From Lachnospiraceae bacterium UBA5895 (GTDB taxonomy: Bacteria; Bacillota; Clostridia; Lachnospirales; Lachnospiraceae): a stretch of DNA of 10,089 bases. The stretch covers positions 1 through 10,089 of the forward strand of contig DJEP01000015.1 of assembly GCA_002431915.1 (NCBI GenBank). The letters are read 5' to 3'. Under the pieces are notes generated by a model. It ran no database searches, had not been told where the DNA came from, and worked only from the letters and a program-made list of their open reading frames with translations. The position numbers and the translations under genes are program-made. Of the stretch, positions 1 to 5,620 are shown piece after piece. Position 1 is the first letter of the stretch. Each line of letters begins with the position of its first letter.

Positions 1-20
1 CGCAATGAGCCACGCTATTC

Positions 21-55
21 ATAAGATTGTCAGCAAAAGACGCTTCCAATCTTAT
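21..55. repeat. 9-bp perfect inverted repeat
   Basis: ATAAGATTG at 21-29 is matched exactly by its reverse complement CAATCTTAT at 47-55, with a 17-nt loop. It lies beyond the 3' end of the DUF3048 gene on the minus strand. Neither strand has a convincing T-tract after the stem, so it is not called a terminator. It may be an RNA hairpin or a chance repeat at the window edge. Confidence 0.4.
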
Positions 56-63
56 TTCATATC

Positions 64-109
64 GCGGCGTTCGCCGCATCACGGCATAAGTAACTTTCCA
101 GTTATCTTA
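64..109 (-). other. Two short hairpins downstream of the DUF3048 gene
   Basis: GCGGCG (64-69) faces CGCCGC (72-77), a compact GC-rich hairpin. TAAGTAACT (87-95) pairs with AGTTA (100-104) and CTTA (106-109) around a TTCC loop with one bulged T; this second hairpin overlaps the stop codon at 107-109. Read on the minus strand they could slow or protect the 3' end of the transcript. No U-tract follows either, so termination is not shown. Positions 1-63 contain no gene I can support. Confidence 0.3.
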
Positions 110-1279
110 ATGGAATGTGAAGGAATCTCCGTCCTCCACGATACAGATCATAGTCTTGCCGGTGTTGAGCACGATCTCATCACCGTTGTCATCGTAATAC
201 CTCGTCGCACCGTAATCGGAAGTCTTCTCCCAATTAACATGAATCCCGCGACCGTTCGTGAAGAACCATCCGTCTCTTGTGGTGTCGTGACACTGGAACG
301 CCAGATACCCTTCCCCCAGCTCCTCGTAGAAGGTGTTTTGCACTAAAATATTTTTGAAGGACAGCTGTTCTCCGGTGACGGCATCAATGTGGGGACCGTC
401 TGAACTGCCGGACAAATGCTGGGATCTGTAGTACAGCCCATCTTCCTCGTTAAATTCAAAATAGCACCGGGTCAGGGGATAACATCCCGACATGTCGATG
501 TACGTGGCATCCTTTGCCTTGGAACCATACTGCCCTAAGGTGTTCGGCTCCGCCTTTGAAGCAAACCGGAAATGATTCTCATCGGTGAGACCACGGTAAT
601 TTAAGCTGTAGCCCTTTTTCTCAATGACATTCAACAGACCTGCGCCGGAAGCATAGGCGTTGTGAGGCTTGCTGCGGTCACTGGTGCGGAAGAAAGCCCC
701 TTCGTCCGTGCCGGAAGTACCGTCAACATTCTGTGTATCCGGCTCTGCCAGCAACTCATTGATGAAAAAAGGTCCTCCGAAATGTACTAAAAAGGCATCC
801 CACTCAAATGCCCAGTAAGCGTAATAATCACGCAGACTACGGATGTTGCCGATCTTGTCCATATCTACCCAGCCTTCGTAGATTGCCATCATACGCGTCA
901 TACGGTTCTCAACGTTGGCTTCATAGATAATGGAAGCTTCGGACAGACTGTACTGCGGAATGGCGGAAGCTTCGTTGGGAATCATGACTGCGATGGGACG
1001 GGTCGCTGCGACATCCGCATCCACCCACTCATTGGTCAGCCGGCTGCGTACCATGCCTTCCACGGGGGGATTAGTGTCGTCTTCCACTACGATCGTCACC
1101 GGATCCGGCAGCTTTTCACCGGATGATGCATTGGAAGCCGGGCTGTCCTCCGGCAGGATCGGACTCAATATATCGTTATTGTTGTTCTGCTGTCCGCAGG
1201 CGGTCAGCAGGAGAGAAACGGACAGACAAAGCGCGGCAGCTTTTAACAGTGTCCGTGTTCTGTTTTTGAAAAAACACAT
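107..1279 (-). CDS. DUF3048 domain lipoprotein (YerB-like)
   Basis: This encodes a 390-residue predicted lipoprotein anchored outside the cytoplasmic membrane. A basic N-terminus (residues 1-13) and a hydrophobic stretch lead to the lipobox LTAC, giving Cys28 as the acylated residue. An Asn-rich, acidic linker follows (about 31-75). Residues about 85-240 match the first DUF3048 domain: RPIAVMI at 94-100, a conserved IIYE (117-120), NIRSLRDY (145-152), VHFGG (165-169) and KPHN (204-207). Residues about 305-385 match the C-terminal DUF3048 domain, with YYDDNGDEIVLNTGKT and a closing IVE. The Bacillus relative is YerB; the biochemical role of the family is not settled, and a cell-envelope role is inferred. 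The start is set by an AGGTGA ribosome site at 1292-1287, 7 nt before ATG. It lies 36 bp behind the PAP2-type gene on the same strand, so the two are probably co-transcribed. Confidence 0.9.
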   Translation of the reverse strand: MCFFKNRTRTLLKAAALCLSVSLLLTACGQQNNNNDILSPILPEDSPASNASSGEKLPDPVTIVVEDDTNPPVEGMVRSRLTNEWVDADVAATRPIAVMIPNEASAIPQYSLSEASIIYEANVENRMTRMMAIYEGWVDMDKIGNIRSLRDYYAYWAFEWDAFLVHFGGPFFINELLAEPDTQNVDGTSGTDEGAFFRTSDRSKPHNAYASGAGLLNVIEKKGYSLNYRGLTDENHFRFASKAEPNTLGQYGSKAKDATYIDMSGCYPLTRCYFEFNEEDGLYYRSQHLSGSSDGPHIDAVTGEQLSFKNILVQNTFYEELGEGYLAFQCHDTTRDGWFFTNGRGIHVNWEKTSDYGATRYYDDNGDEIVLNTGKTMICIVEDGDSFTFH

Positions 1280-1315
1280 ACAAATGTCACCTCTGTCAAG
1301 TATAATGGATGAATC

Positions 1316-1780
1316 TTAAAATACAAAAGTGTAAAGAATCACACCGCAGATAATTCCTAAAATGGCTCCCATCAGTACCTGTAAGGGGGTATGTCCCACG
1401 AATTCCTTTAATTTGTCGTGGGCGGACATTTCACTGCGTCCCATATCCTCAAATACCTTCAGCATCTCGTTCAGCACCTGTGCCTGAATACCGGTCTCTC
1501 TGCGTACCCCCATGGCATCATACATTACGATGATCGCAAGAATCAGGGAAATGGCGAATTCAAAGCTTCCGGCGCCGTATTCGTAGCATACCGCTGTCAC
1601 CAGGGAACACACGGTAGCGGAATGAGAACTGGGCATGCCGCCGCTGCCTACCAGACGTTCCGCTACGAATTTTTTGGAGACAATGAGATGGATGATGGTT
1701 TTAAGCACCTGCGCCACCAGCCAGCCGCATGCAGCGGTCAGAAAAATATGGTTACTGAAAAATTCCTGAAAAAAGTTCAT
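1316..1780 (-). CDS. Divergent PAP2 family membrane protein (DUF212, YuiD-like)
   Basis: This encodes a 154-residue membrane protein of the divergent PAP2 family, the usual length for it. Signature segments are GSGGMPSSHSA (45-55), YDAMGVRRETGIQAQ (87-101) and FVGHTPLQV (127-135). Hydrophobic helices lie at about 11-34, 56-66, 72-90 and 132-153. The family is distantly related to PAP2 phosphatases of lipid phosphates: the PSSHS and GVRRE segments resemble the PAP2 motifs, but no substrate is established. A role in undecaprenyl or phospholipid phosphate turnover would fit the setting and is inference. The ribosome site is GAGGT just upstream on the minus strand (revcomp of 1786-1791). It faces away from the glycosyltransferase at 1986 and is probably first in a two-gene transcript with the DUF3048 gene. 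Confidence 0.9.
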   Translation of the reverse strand: MNFFQEFFSNHIFLTAACGWLVAQVLKTIIHLIVSKKFVAERLVGSGGMPSSHSATVCSLVTAVCYEYGAGSFEFAISLILAIIVMYDAMGVRRETGIQAQVLNEMLKVFEDMGRSEMSAHDKLKEFVGHTPLQVLMGAILGIICGVILYTFVF

Positions 1781-1834
1781 TATTTACCTCGTTTCCGGTA
1801 TGCCCTTATCCAATAGATGGACATACATAAGTTC

Positions 1835-1863
1835 AGTATAATCCAAAAAGCGGAAAAAGTACA
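1835..1863 (-). promoter_or_regulatory. Possible minus-strand promoter for the PAP2-type gene
   Basis: Read on the minus strand, TATACT (1840-1835) is a good -10 element. The hexamer 17 bp upstream is TGTACT (1863-1858), a poor -35. It would give a leader of about 50 nt. It sits almost back to back with the plus-strand promoter whose -35 starts at 1873. Confidence 0.35.
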
Positions 1864-1872
1864 GTGTTGACC

Positions 1873-1902
1873 TTGAAATGATATGCGCCGGGATAGTATA
1901 AT
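1873..1902 (+). promoter_or_regulatory. Sigma-A type promoter for the GtrB-like gene
   Basis: TTGAAA (1873-1878) and a consensus TATAAT (1897-1902) are separated by 18 bp. Transcription would start near 1909 and give a leader of about 75 nt before the ATG at 1986. The leader carries the palindrome and the direct repeat listed next. Confidence 0.7.
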
Positions 1903-1929
1903 GGAATCATTCGTGGAAGAAATAGAATA

Positions 1930-1941
1930 ATTCCCGGGAAT
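1930..1941. repeat. Perfect 12-bp palindrome in the leader of the GtrB-like gene
   Basis: ATTCCCGGGAAT reads the same on both strands. It lies about 30 bp downstream of the -10 element and 44 bp before the start codon, a position where a repressor could block transcription. No loop is available, so a DNA-binding dyad is more likely than an RNA hairpin. No known regulator is identified. Confidence 0.45.
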
Positions 1942-1944
1942 ATA

Positions 1945-1965
1945 TGCAGACAATTACTGCAGACA
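1945..1965 (+). repeat. TGCAGACA direct repeat, 13-bp period
   Basis: TGCAGACA occurs at 1945-1952 and again at 1958-1965, just before the ribosome binding site of the GtrB-like gene. It may be a tandem protein-binding site or chance. Confidence 0.35.
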
Positions 1966-1985
1966 TATTTAAGGAGACGTATAGG

Positions 1986-2915
1986 ATGAGTCTGTTGAGC
2001 GTGATAGTGCCCTGCTATAATGAGGAAGAGAGCGTCGCCCTGTTTTATCAGGAGCTGACGAAGAACGATACATTTTTCAAAGAAAAAGACATCGAGCTGG
2101 AATTACTCTACATTGATGACGGATCGAAGGACGGTACCGTGCGTGAGGTCAAAAAGCTGATCGAGGCAGACCCGAGAGTCCATATCATTTCTTTTTCAAG
2201 GAATTTCGGAAAAGAAGCAGCTATGTTCGCCGGTCTGGAGAAGTCAAAGGGAGACTACGTGGTGATGATGGATGTGGATCTGCAGGATCCACCTTCGCTG
2301 CTCCCGGAGATGTTTGAGTGGATCTGGAAGGGATATGATTCTGTGGCGACGAGACGTGTGACCCGTAAGGGCGAACCGCCGATCCGCAGCTTTTTCGCCA
2401 GAAGATTCTACCATCTGATGAAAAAAATCTCCAAGACGGAGATGATGGACGGCGCCAGAGATTACCGCCTGATGACCCGTCAGATGGTGGATGCCATTCT
2501 GTCCATGCGGGAGTACAACCGTTTCACCAAGGGGATCTTCGGCTGGGTAGGTTTCAATACCAAGTGGCTGGAGTATGAAAATGTGGAGCGTGCCAAGGGG
2601 GAGACCAAGTGGAATTTCTGGAAGCTGTTTATATATTCCCTGGACGGAATTACCGCGTTCTCCACGGCACCGCTTTTGATTGCTTCGTTTGTCGGCGTAT
2701 TATTCTGCGTGATTGCTTTTCTGATGATCATCTTTATTATTGTGCGTAAGCTGATCTTCGGAGATCCGGTATCCGGCTGGCCCTCACTGGTATGCATTAT
2801 CCTGATGACCAGCGGCGTACAGTTCTTCTGCACCGGCATTTTGGGACAGTATCTGGCAAAAGCTTACATGGAAGTCAAGCGCAGACCGATTTACCTGGTA
2901 AAAGAAGAAATTTAA
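1986..2915 (+). CDS. GtrB/DPM1-like polyprenyl-phosphate glycosyltransferase (GT2)
   Basis: This 309-residue enzyme is predicted to transfer a sugar from a nucleotide donor to polyprenyl phosphate on the cytoplasmic face, making a lipid-linked sugar for surface modification. The GT2 domain spans about 4-225: IVPCYNEE (7-14), DDGSKDGT (44-51), RNFGKEAAM (72-80), the metal-binding MDVDLQDPP (95-103), ARDYRLM (157-163) and GETKWN (205-210). Two hydrophobic helices follow (about 227-254 and 265-285), then GQYL and a basic RRPIY tail, the normal GtrB/CsbB layout. The start at 1986 is preferred over an in-frame ATG at 1944 because AAGGAGA (1971-1977) sits 8 nt before it and the protein then begins directly at the GT2 fold. 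No GtrA-type flippase is adjacent. It has its own promoter and is separated from the next gene by 171 bp. The sugar donor cannot be told from sequence. Confidence 0.9.
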   Translation: MSLLSVIVPCYNEEESVALFYQELTKNDTFFKEKDIELELLYIDDGSKDGTVREVKKLIEADPRVHIISFSRNFGKEAAMFAGLEKSKGDYVVMMDVDLQDPPSLLPEMFEWIWKGYDSVATRRVTRKGEPPIRSFFARRFYHLMKKISKTEMMDGARDYRLMTRQMVDAILSMREYNRFTKGIFGWVGFNTKWLEYENVERAKGETKWNFWKLFIYSLDGITAFSTAPLLIASFVGVLFCVIAFLMIIFIIVRKLIFGDPVSGWPSLVCIILMTSGVQFFCTGILGQYLAKAYMEVKRRPIYLVKEEI

Positions 2916-2929
2916 GGTTTTTTGAACGA

Positions 2930-2967
2930 AAAAATGTTACAAAATAGGGGTAAAATGTAACATTTTT
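2930..2967. repeat. 12-bp inverted repeat: weak terminator or operator dyad
   Basis: AAAAATGTTACA (2930-2941) is the exact reverse complement of TGTAACATTTTT (2956-2967), with a 14-nt loop. It begins 15 bp after the stop of the GtrB-like gene. The A-tract and T-tract on either side suit a bidirectional intrinsic terminator, but the stem core has only two G-C pairs, so the hairpin is weak. The TGTTACA and TGTAACA cores are centred 21 bp apart, two helical turns, which would also suit a dimeric DNA-binding protein. The same 8-mer TGTAACAT recurs at 3460-3467 at the end of the next gene. Confidence 0.6.
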
Positions 2968-3000
2968 ACTTTCTTAGCTATATTTTAACGGAAAAATGTC

Positions 3001-3029
3001 TTTTCAAAAATCGACAGCTATGATATTAT
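3001..3029 (+). promoter_or_regulatory. Possible promoter for the Spo0A-C gene
   Basis: TTTTCA (3001-3006) and TATTAT (3024-3029) are 17 bp apart in an AT-rich stretch, four and five matches to the sigma-A consensus. Transcription would start near 3036 with a leader of about 50 nt. A 0A-box-like site lies in the spacer. Confidence 0.45.
3010..3016 (-). promoter_or_regulatory. 0A-box-like site 1 (6 of 7)
   Basis: On the minus strand this reads TGTCGAT, one mismatch from the Spo0A box TGTCGAA. It lies between the proposed -35 and -10 of the Spo0A-C gene, a position expected to repress. A single 6-of-7 match is weak evidence by itself. Confidence 0.3.
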
Positions 3030-3059
3030 TTCTCTATCAGTCACTGCTGGGGAGCAATA

Positions 3060-3066
3060 CTCGACA
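3060..3066 (-). promoter_or_regulatory. 0A-box-like site 2 (6 of 7)
   Basis: On the minus strand this reads TGTCGAG, one mismatch from TGTCGAA. It has the same orientation as site 1, 50 bp away, and lies in the untranslated leader just before the ribosome binding site of the Spo0A-C gene. Confidence 0.3.
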
Positions 3067-3086
3067 AGTAAAAAGGGGGACTTGTT

Positions 3087-3464
3087 TTGGATATTGTTGC
3101 AGTAAAAGATTCAGATTTAGAGAGATATGTAACCAAAATCATGTTGGAGATAGGGGTTCCGGCACATTTGAAGGGGTATCACTATTTACGAGATGCAATC
3201 ATTTTGTCAGGAAAAAACATGGAGGTAGTAAGCAGCGTCACCAAGCTGCTGTATCCTACGATCGCGAAGCATTTCCGAACCACGGACCAGAAGGTGGAAC
3301 GCGCGATCAGGAATGCCATTGAAGTGTCCTGGTCGAGAGGAAATGTCGAGACATTCGAGAAGATTTTTGGCTATTCTGTAGCTACCGGAAGGACGAGACC
3401 AACGAACAGCGAGTACATCGCCCGTATCGCGGATAACATCCGACTGGATTATAAGGCTATGTAA
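3087..3464 (+). CDS. Stand-alone Spo0A C-terminal DNA-binding domain protein
   Basis: This 125-residue protein matches almost only the effector domain of the sporulation master regulator Spo0A; full-length Spo0A is about 260-270 residues. Conserved blocks are EIGVPAHLKGYHYLR (21-35), LLYPTIAKHF (54-63), the helix-turn-helix and recognition region VERAIRNAIEVSWSRGN (70-86), and FGYS (94-97) with RPTNSEY (104-110), the area that contacts RNA polymerase in Spo0A. The phosphoacceptor receiver domain is absent, and the 171 bp upstream hold no remnant of it. The start is TTG, supported by AAAAGGGGGA (3071-3080), 6 nt before it. Without a receiver it should not need phosphorylation to bind DNA, so its amount may set its activity (inference). 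It has its own terminator and lies directly before the polysaccharide operon, so a role in controlling that operon is plausible but not shown. It could also be a decayed spo0A copy, though the reading frame is intact. Confidence 0.9.
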   Translation: MDIVAVKDSDLERYVTKIMLEIGVPAHLKGYHYLRDAIILSGKNMEVVSSVTKLLYPTIAKHFRTTDQKVERAIRNAIEVSWSRGNVETFEKIFGYSVATGRTRPTNSEYIARIADNIRLDYKAM

Positions 3465-3538
3465 CATATTACTATTAATTGTAGAAATCGGGAGAGCTGA
3501 TTATGTAGATGCAGTATTCTCTCCGGCAGACTGATAGG

Positions 3539-3589
3539 AGCCACGTACCGAGATGGGGAAGTTTCGGTATGTGGCTTTTCTTAATTTTT
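3539..3589 (+). terminator. Rho-independent terminator after the Spo0A-C gene
   Basis: AGCCACGTACCGA (3539-3551) pairs with TCGGTATGTGGCT (3564-3576), a 13-bp stem with one G-U pair and a 12-nt loop. It is followed by TTTTCTT and, after AA, TTTTT. It begins 75 bp past the stop codon at 3464 and separates this gene from the operon promoter at 3609. Confidence 0.9.
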
Positions 3590-3593
3590 ACGG

Positions 3594-3600
3594 TTCGAAA
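3594..3600 (-). promoter_or_regulatory. 0A-box-like site 3 (6 of 7), beside the operon promoter
   Basis: On the minus strand this reads TTTCGAA, one mismatch from TGTCGAA. It ends 9 bp before the -35 element of the operon promoter, where an activator could sit. It is a weak match and its use is inference. Confidence 0.25.
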
Positions 3601-3608
3601 CGTAATAT

Positions 3609-3637
3609 TTGTCAAGTCCTCATAAATATGATAAGAT
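3609..3637 (+). promoter_or_regulatory. Promoter of the polysaccharide operon
   Basis: TTGTCA (3609-3614) and TAAGAT (3632-3637) are separated by exactly 17 bp, just downstream of the terminator. Transcription would begin near 3644, giving a leader of about 37 nt before the ATG at 3681. The rest of the 3465-3680 gap shows only a 6-bp inverted repeat (GGAGAG 3491-3496, CTCTCC 3519-3524) and no recognisable riboswitch. Confidence 0.65.
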
Positions 3638-3680
3638 GTACAAAAGCCTGCGTTTAAATCAGCGGGCGCTGGGAGATAAA

Positions 3681-4598
3681 ATGACTTTTCGGACATCGGA
3701 TATTTTGATTGGGGGAAGCCTGATCATCATCGGGCTGACGGAAGTCGCCCATTTGGCAGGCTGCCTGTTAGGGTGGTCTTTTTTGGCTACTACGGATCTG
3801 CTGCTGGCAGAGACCGTGGTTCTGGTGCTGGCGGCGATCCCGGTAAGCCTGATCAGACATAAAAAGGTGGTGGCAGTCACCGCCATTACCGGAAATACTG
3901 CACCGGAGAAGAAAAAAGAGTTAAGAACGCAGCGGATTCTGACAGGGATCCTGGCGCTTTTCATACTGTTGCAGATTCTGCGGATCCTTACGGGAGAACG
4001 GGCATGGCTGGACGGAGATATGACGCTGGAGACGGTAAATACTTTCCTTAAGGAAAATGCCATATATACCGTGAATCCCCTGACGGGAATTCCTTATACC
4101 TCCGGAATGCCACTCAGACTTCGAATTCTTTGCCTTCCGACTCTGTACGGAAGCTTAAGCAGATGGACGGGGATGAGCACAGCGGATGTGGTATACCGGC
4201 TGATTCCCTGCGTGACGTTACTGCTTGGATATGCGGCATACGACAGGCTGGGAACCGCTATTTTCGGAGAAGACGGGACGAAGAGGAAGACCTTTTTACT
4301 GATCGTGGGAATACTGTTCAGTGCAGGGGCATATATGCCCGGCGTGGACGGTTTTGATATTTTCTACGGAGGATTCCGTGGAGTAACGATCCGGGCGGTG
4401 GTACTGCTTCCGTACCTGATCGTCTGCCTGATGGAGAGAAAGTGCTTCGGCGTGATTCTGTGTGTGCTGGCGGAAGCCTGTATGGTGTGGACACTGTACG
4501 GTGCCGGAGCCTGCCTGCTTGTGACACTTGGCTGGATCGTGCTTCGTAAGCTGCTTTCGCTGCTGCCCGGCAGACAGAAAAAGGAGGCGGCAGGATGA
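3681..4598 (+). CDS. Polytopic membrane protein, N-terminal half of a DUF6077/GT-C-like protein
   Basis: This 305-residue protein is mostly membrane helices: about 8-30, 37-57, 85-103, 173-187, 204-218, 236-251, 255-270 and 271-289. After the third helix comes a DGD motif (111-113) in a polar loop, followed by NPLTGIPYT (132-140); an acidic motif in the first large outside loop is usual for GT-C enzymes, which use lipid-linked sugars. The layout (loop with NP-TG, then 'LYGSLSRWTGMS', then repeated helices) resembles DUF6077 membrane proteins of Clostridia from memory, without a search. Start choice: GGGAG (3671-3675) lies 5 nt before ATG 3681; an in-frame TTG at 3609 lies on the promoter. It is first in the operon and its stop overlaps the next start by 4 nt (ATGA). 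Function unknown; sugar transfer at the membrane is inference. Confidence 0.75.
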   Translation: MTFRTSDILIGGSLIIIGLTEVAHLAGCLLGWSFLATTDLLLAETVVLVLAAIPVSLIRHKKVVAVTAITGNTAPEKKKELRTQRILTGILALFILLQILRILTGERAWLDGDMTLETVNTFLKENAIYTVNPLTGIPYTSGMPLRLRILCLPTLYGSLSRWTGMSTADVVYRLIPCVTLLLGYAAYDRLGTAIFGEDGTKRKTFLLIVGILFSAGAYMPGVDGFDIFYGGFRGVTIRAVVLLPYLIVCLMERKCFGVILCVLAEACMVWTLYGAGACLLVTLGWIVLRKLLSLLPGRQKKEAAG

Positions 4599-5524
4599 CA
4601 TTGTTAAAGACCGCCCTGAACGGCTGGACCGATTATACACAACATGGAAAATTCGCAGCACTTTTGCTGATGGCGATACTGTACCTCGGATATACGATCT
4701 ATCGGCGGAATGCCCTGTATGTCGGAGCGGGTAGCAAGGATCGTAATAAGACAATCATGGCATTATGGCTGTATACCGGGCTGACGGCATTTGTATGCAT
4801 CTGCCCGGTGACAGCACTTTTTCTGATGAAATACCAGACCGCATTTTATTCGTATGTATGGATCTGGGCAGTGGTGCCGCAGACAGCGCTGATTGCATGG
4901 GCAGCCGCAGAATTTTTATGCGGATTATGGAAAAAGAGAACTCTTACGAATATTGTGGCAACGGTGATTTTACTGGGAATCGTATTCCTGAGCGGCAATC
5001 CGGTATCGGAATGGACAAGAGAGCAGACCGCACAGATTCCTGCCATGGACGTGACGATGCAGCAGAATTCCGAAACGTCACCCTGGGAGACTCTGGCAAG
5101 CCTTACAAAATACCGGCTTACGGAGAGCGGAGATACAGGTTTTACTCTGTGGGCACCGAAGGAGGTCATGGCAGCCGCCAGGGCGTACAGCGCGGATATC
5201 AATCCGGTGTACGGTAGGAGCATCTGGGATGCCTCTCTGGGAAGCTATTCCTATGACACCTATGAGACCGGACAGGAAGATCTGTATCTGTGGATGAGCC
5301 ATCTGGAAACCACGGGTGAGACGGAATACGTGCGTATGGATGAGAGCACCGGCGCGCGGACGATTGCTTTCGCGGATTGCCTGGCATATGCGGCGGAAGC
5401 AGACGTGGATATGATTCTACTGCCGGGGAATCTGTCGGAGGAGACGCTGGCGGAACTGCAAAATACTGTAGGGAGAGAACTGCAGCCTTTGGAAGGGTAC
5501 TATCTGGTGACGATGCAGAAGTGA
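4595..5524 (+). CDS. Membrane protein with C-terminal outside domain, second half of the DUF6077/GT-C-like pair
   Basis: This 309-residue protein has four predicted helices (about 17-36, 54-77, 84-110, 118-134) and then a soluble domain of about 175 residues, likely outside the membrane. That domain contains FTLWAPKEV (183-191), NPVYGRSIWD (203-212), an ADVDMILLPG strand (269-278) and GYYLV (301-305). From memory, the single-chain DUF6077-type proteins end in just this kind of segment, which starts with a 'lose/keep the position' APxE and YGR pattern. A strong AAAGGAGG (4580-4587) stands 7 nt before ATG 4595, so this is a separately started gene, not a frameshifted tail. The overlap with the gene before it suggests translational coupling and equal amounts, as for two subunits of one complex. 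Function unknown. Confidence 0.75.
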   Translation: MTLLKTALNGWTDYTQHGKFAALLLMAILYLGYTIYRRNALYVGAGSKDRNKTIMALWLYTGLTAFVCICPVTALFLMKYQTAFYSYVWIWAVVPQTALIAWAAAEFLCGLWKKRTLTNIVATVILLGIVFLSGNPVSEWTREQTAQIPAMDVTMQQNSETSPWETLASLTKYRLTESGDTGFTLWAPKEVMAAARAYSADINPVYGRSIWDASLGSYSYDTYETGQEDLYLWMSHLETTGETEYVRMDESTGARTIAFADCLAYAAEADVDMILLPGNLSEETLAELQNTVGRELQPLEGYYLVTMQK

Positions 5525-5574
5525 GCAATCGTATCGGATGAGTGATGGAGACTAAGATTTGTAAGAATATTGTG

Positions 5575-5596
5575 CCTGTGGCTTGAAGCCTGCAGG
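5575..5596 (+). other. Hairpin in the 96-bp gap before the TuaG-like gene
   Basis: CCTG (5575-5578) pairs with CAGG (5593-5596), and GGCT (5580-5583) with AGCC (5587-5590), around a TGA loop with a small internal loop. There is no T-tract. It may affect mRNA stability or translation of the gene at 5621; the rest of the gap has no feature I recognise. Confidence 0.35.
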
Positions 5597-5620
5597 TCAC
5601 TGAAAGGTATTGATATTATC

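Noticed and set aside
930..1319. Plus-strand open frame opposite the DUF3048 gene
   Set aside because: It lies antisense to a well-supported lipoprotein gene and shows no family signature or ribosome site.
1867..1902. TTGACC at 1867-1872 as -35 for the TATAAT at 1897
   Set aside because: The spacing would be 24 bp; TTGAAA at 1873 gives 18 bp and fits better.
3609..3680. Upstream start for the first membrane protein (TTG at 3609 or ATG at 3636)
   Set aside because: These codons lie on the proposed promoter and have no ribosome binding site; GGGAG before ATG 3681 supports the later start.
3465..3680. Riboswitch or T-box leader for the operon
   Set aside because: The hairpin at 3539-3576 is followed by a new promoter, so it ends the Spo0A-C transcript; no known riboswitch core is recognisable.
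4580..4610. Frameshift or sequencing error joining the two membrane proteins
   Set aside because: A strong AAAGGAGG with good spacing precedes the second ATG, and the first protein ends in a natural basic, polar tail.
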